DNA of 48,423 bases from Acidiferrobacterales bacterium. GTDB lineage: Bacteria > Pseudomonadota > Gammaproteobacteria > Acidiferrobacterales > SZUA-150. The notes under the pieces were generated by a model. The model saw only the letters and a program-made list of their open reading frames with translations, ran no database searches and was not told where the DNA came from. A program made the position numbers and the translations under genes. Within the stretch, counting starts at the first letter, position 1; each line of letters opens with the position of its first letter. The stretch spans positions 1,960-50,382 of the forward strand of contig CAMYII010000075.1 in NCBI GenBank assembly GCA_947258385.1, given 5' to 3'. Shown here in pieces: positions 46,241-48,423 of the stretch.

Positions 46241-48423
46241 ATGGCGACGAACACAAAAAATATAAAATCGCTCAAAAGCAACGGGCAAGTCCGCTACGTT
46301 CTCGCGCGCAGCGGCGGCGCCTATCTGGTGCTGGGCGTCACCCTCTTGATGACCGGTCTGGCCTGGTACTGGGCATATAACAACATCCAAGGCCACCAGT
46401 CGATGCACTTTGAGCAGGCTTCGCTCAAAACGCGCACGGCGATCCAACAGCGTATGCAGGCCTATGCGGATGCCCTGTATGGCATACGGGCATTGTTCTA
46501 TACCGGTCGAGCGGTTACCCGGGGTGATTTTCAGGACTATGTCAACACCGTTGGCATCGAAAAGCGCTACCCGGGGATCCAGGGCATCGGATTCATACGG
46601 CGGCTCACGGATGGCAACAAGGCGGCCTTCATCGCCGCGGTCGGTGAAGAACTGCGCACCAACCCGTGCGGCTACCCTGAATTCAATCTTTTCCCCAAAG
46701 GAACACGTACCGAATATTTCGTCGTCGATTTCATCGAGCCCATCGTCCAGAATCAGGCCCTGTTCGGCAGAGACGTGGCTGTGGAACCGGCCTGCCGCGC
46801 CGCCATGGAACGCGCGCGGGATAGCGGACAGGCCACCGCCACCGAGCACATTCTGCTCAAGCATGGTGAAAAATCACGGCCGGGTTTCATTCTCCTTGTT
46901 CCCAGCTACGACAGCCGGAGACCCGTAACTACCGTCGAGCAGCGCCGCGAGGCCTTGACCGGCTTTGTTTTCGGTCACTTCCTGACGGCCGAGCTGTTTC
47001 AGGGCATCTTCGGGGATCAGACATTGCAGACGTTCGACCTCGAGGTCTTCGATGGCGAAGACCTTGTCCGGGCGCACTTGCTGTACGACGATGACGCTTT
47101 TTTGCACGCCGAAACAACGCCAGGCGGGTCGCGATTCTCGAGCGTGACGAAAATCGAGGTCGGAGGCCGCACATGGAGCATCTATTTCAAAACGCTGCCG
47201 GAATTTGGGGATACACATTACAAGAGCCTGCCCATCATTATCCTGGTCGGTGGACTGCTGTTGAGCATATTGGCGTTTCGCATCACCCTCATCCAGGCAC
47301 AATACATCACCGAGCGCCAGAACCAGGCGGCCGCATTGCAGTACCAGGCAACGCATGATTCGCTTACCGGACTGGCAAACCGGGAATTTCTTTACACGCG
47401 ATTGAACGAGGTGTTGCACGGCGACCGGCAATCGAGACGAAACAGCGCCCTGCTGCTAATCGACTTGGACGGATTCAAGGAAATCAATGACACCCTGGGG
47501 CACCACAGCGGGGACGTCTTGTTAAGACAAATTGGTTTGCGCTTGCAAGGTCTGGCGCAAGCAAATGATGTGCTCGCCCGCCTCGGTGGAGATGAATTCG
47601 CCTTGCTCATGACCCCGATCCGAGATTCGCAGGTCGCTATAGCAAAGGCTACACACCTGCTGAAAGAGATACGCAAACCATTCGAGCTCATCGAGGAACT
47701 CACGGTGCGGATCGACGCCAGCGTCGGTATCGCCCTGTATCCGGAGCATGGTCTGGATACCAACATCATAATACGGCACGCCGACGTGGCGATGTACATC
47801 GCCAAGAACAAGAACAGCGGATATGCCCTGTACGATCCCGGCCTGGATCAATACAGCCCGCGCCGGCTCGCGCTGATGAGCGAGGTGGCGCAAGCGATCA
47901 AGCAGAATCAGCTTGCGCTGTATTATCAACCCAAGATTGCCATCGAGGATGGCCGTGTAATCGGTTTGGAAGCGCTGATCCGCTGGAAACACCCGACCGA
48001 GGGCCTGCTGTTGCCCGCTACGTTCATCCCCCAGATTGAAATGGGCACTATGATACGGCCCCTGACATTATGGGTGGTTGAAGAAGCCATCACTCAGTAC
48101 CTAAAGTGGCGTGACATGGGCCTGATGATGAAGATTGCAGTTAACATCTCCGCACGCAACCTGCTTGACAATGATCTGCCCGATGAGGTATCGAGGCTGA
48201 TCGAGAAGCACGGCGCGGCGTCTGACTGTCTGGAGATGGAGATTACCGAAAGCGCGATTATCTCCGACCCGGACCGGGCCTTTGATATCCTCACACGCCT
48301 CCATAACAGGGGCATTCATCTGTGCATCGATGACTTCGGCACGGGTTATTCTTCGCTCGCGTATCTGAAGAAATTACCGATATCGAGCCTGAAGATCGAT
48401 CTGTCGTTCATTAGAGACATTCC
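46241..48423 (+). CDS. CHASE-GGDEF-EAL c-di-GMP protein, 3' end beyond the window
   Basis: 727 codons visible. A TM helix lies near residues 27-45, then a CHASE sensor domain outside the membrane (RTAIQQRMQAYADALYGIRA, IEKRYPGIQGIGFIRRL), and a second TM helix near 328-345. The GGDEF domain follows with HDSLTGLANREFLYTRL and RLGGDEFAL (motif from residue 449). The inhibitory RxxD site is not conserved (QAND). The EAL domain has GLEALIRWKHP (Glu577), NISARNL, EITES and IDDFGTGYSSLAYL, so phosphodiesterase residues are present as far as seen. It is predicted to make or degrade c-di-GMP in response to an external ligand. The ATG at 46241 has only a weak upstream site. The terminal part of EAL is missing. 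Confidence 0.93.
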   Translation, partial: MATNTKNIKSLKSNGQVRYVLARSGGAYLVLGVTLLMTGLAWYWAYNNIQGHQSMHFEQASLKTRTAIQQRMQAYADALYGIRALFYTGRAVTRGDFQDYVNTVGIEKRYPGIQGIGFIRRLTDGNKAAFIAAVGEELRTNPCGYPEFNLFPKGTRTEYFVVDFIEPIVQNQALFGRDVAVEPACRAAMERARDSGQATATEHILLKHGEKSRPGFILLVPSYDSRRPVTTVEQRREALTGFVFGHFLTAELFQGIFGDQTLQTFDLEVFDGEDLVRAHLLYDDDAFLHAETTPGGSRFSSVTKIEVGGRTWSIYFKTLPEFGDTHYKSLPIIILVGGLLLSILAFRITLIQAQYITERQNQAAALQYQATHDSLTGLANREFLYTRLNEVLHGDRQSRRNSALLLIDLDGFKEINDTLGHHSGDVLLRQIGLRLQGLAQANDVLARLGGDEFALLMTPIRDSQVAIAKATHLLKEIRKPFELIEELTVRIDASVGIALYPEHGLDTNIIIRHADVAMYIAKNKNSGYALYDPGLDQYSPRRLALMSEVAQAIKQNQLALYYQPKIAIEDGRVIGLEALIRWKHPTEGLLLPATFIPQIEMGTMIRPLTLWVVEEAITQYLKWRDMGLMMKIAVNISARNLLDNDLPDEVSRLIEKHGAASDCLEMEITESAIISDPDRAFDILTRLHNRGIHLCIDDFGTGYSSLAYLKKLPISSLKIDLSFIRDI

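Overview
The window reads as a chromosomal segment of a GC-rich gammaproteobacterium. Genes are densely packed with good Shine-Dalgarno sequences, and there are no rRNA, tRNA, phage or CRISPR features. Two DsrC/TusE-family sulfur-carrier proteins, a pyruvate:ferredoxin oxidoreductase subunit beside pyruvate phosphate dikinase, a SLAC1/TDT transporter and an FNR-type site suggest a facultatively anaerobic, possibly sulfur-oxidising lineage. That ecological reading is inference; no dsr, sox or photosynthesis operon lies in the window.

Layout. 1-3006 (minus): porG (cut by the edge) and ppdK in one operon. 3556-4470: an MscS channel. 4701-9140 (plus): a complete, overlapping five-gene LIV-type ABC importer, followed by a gamma-glutamyltransferase-like gene and a secreted GlcG/HbpS-like protein. 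11727-11961: a very hairpin-rich intergenic block, then a large ACP / fatty acyl-AMP ligase / acyltransferase gene broken by a frameshift. 15025-24057 (mostly minus): a hypothetical gene, SirB1-like, M16 protease, TraB/GumN, PaiB-like, peroxiredoxin and phosphoglucomutase. 24238-35298: NHL protein, LOG protein, a compact DsrC, a LEA14-like lipoprotein, a B12-type radical SAM enzyme, a TDT transporter, a HAD phosphatase, a DsrC variant lacking the terminal cysteine, a CMD protein, DUF2797, ispG and YtoQ. 35722-37417: a PEBP protein and a gene interrupted by an amber codon. 37842-42869: a DSF quorum-sensing locus with an RpfC-type hybrid kinase, a convergent RpfF-type DSF synthase and a receiver-only protein. 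43678-48423: an orphan molybdopterin oxidoreductase subunit and a CHASE-GGDEF-EAL protein cut by the right edge.

The most interesting gene is the RpfC-like kinase. Its membrane sensor plus the start of the HisKA domain is duplicated in tandem, with a constant 227-residue offset and no gaps. The first copy keeps a degenerate H-box; the second leads into the functional kinase. If the canonical model holds, the neighbouring RpfF makes a DSF fatty-acid signal and the double-sensor kinase reads it. The usual HD-GYP output protein RpfG is absent here; the receiver-only protein and the GGDEF-EAL protein are nearby candidates.

The second theme is small repeats. One family of palindromes and terminal repeats starts with TAGCAG, and this TAG is the stop codon of three different genes (glcG-like, pgm, LOG). 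A separate 203-bp MITE-like element supplies the stop codon of the receiver gene. A third repeat of about 120-150 bp occurs three times. Two genes are damaged: the acyl-AMP ligase (apparent 8-nt deletion inside its nucleotide-binding loop) and an exported protein (in-frame TAG).
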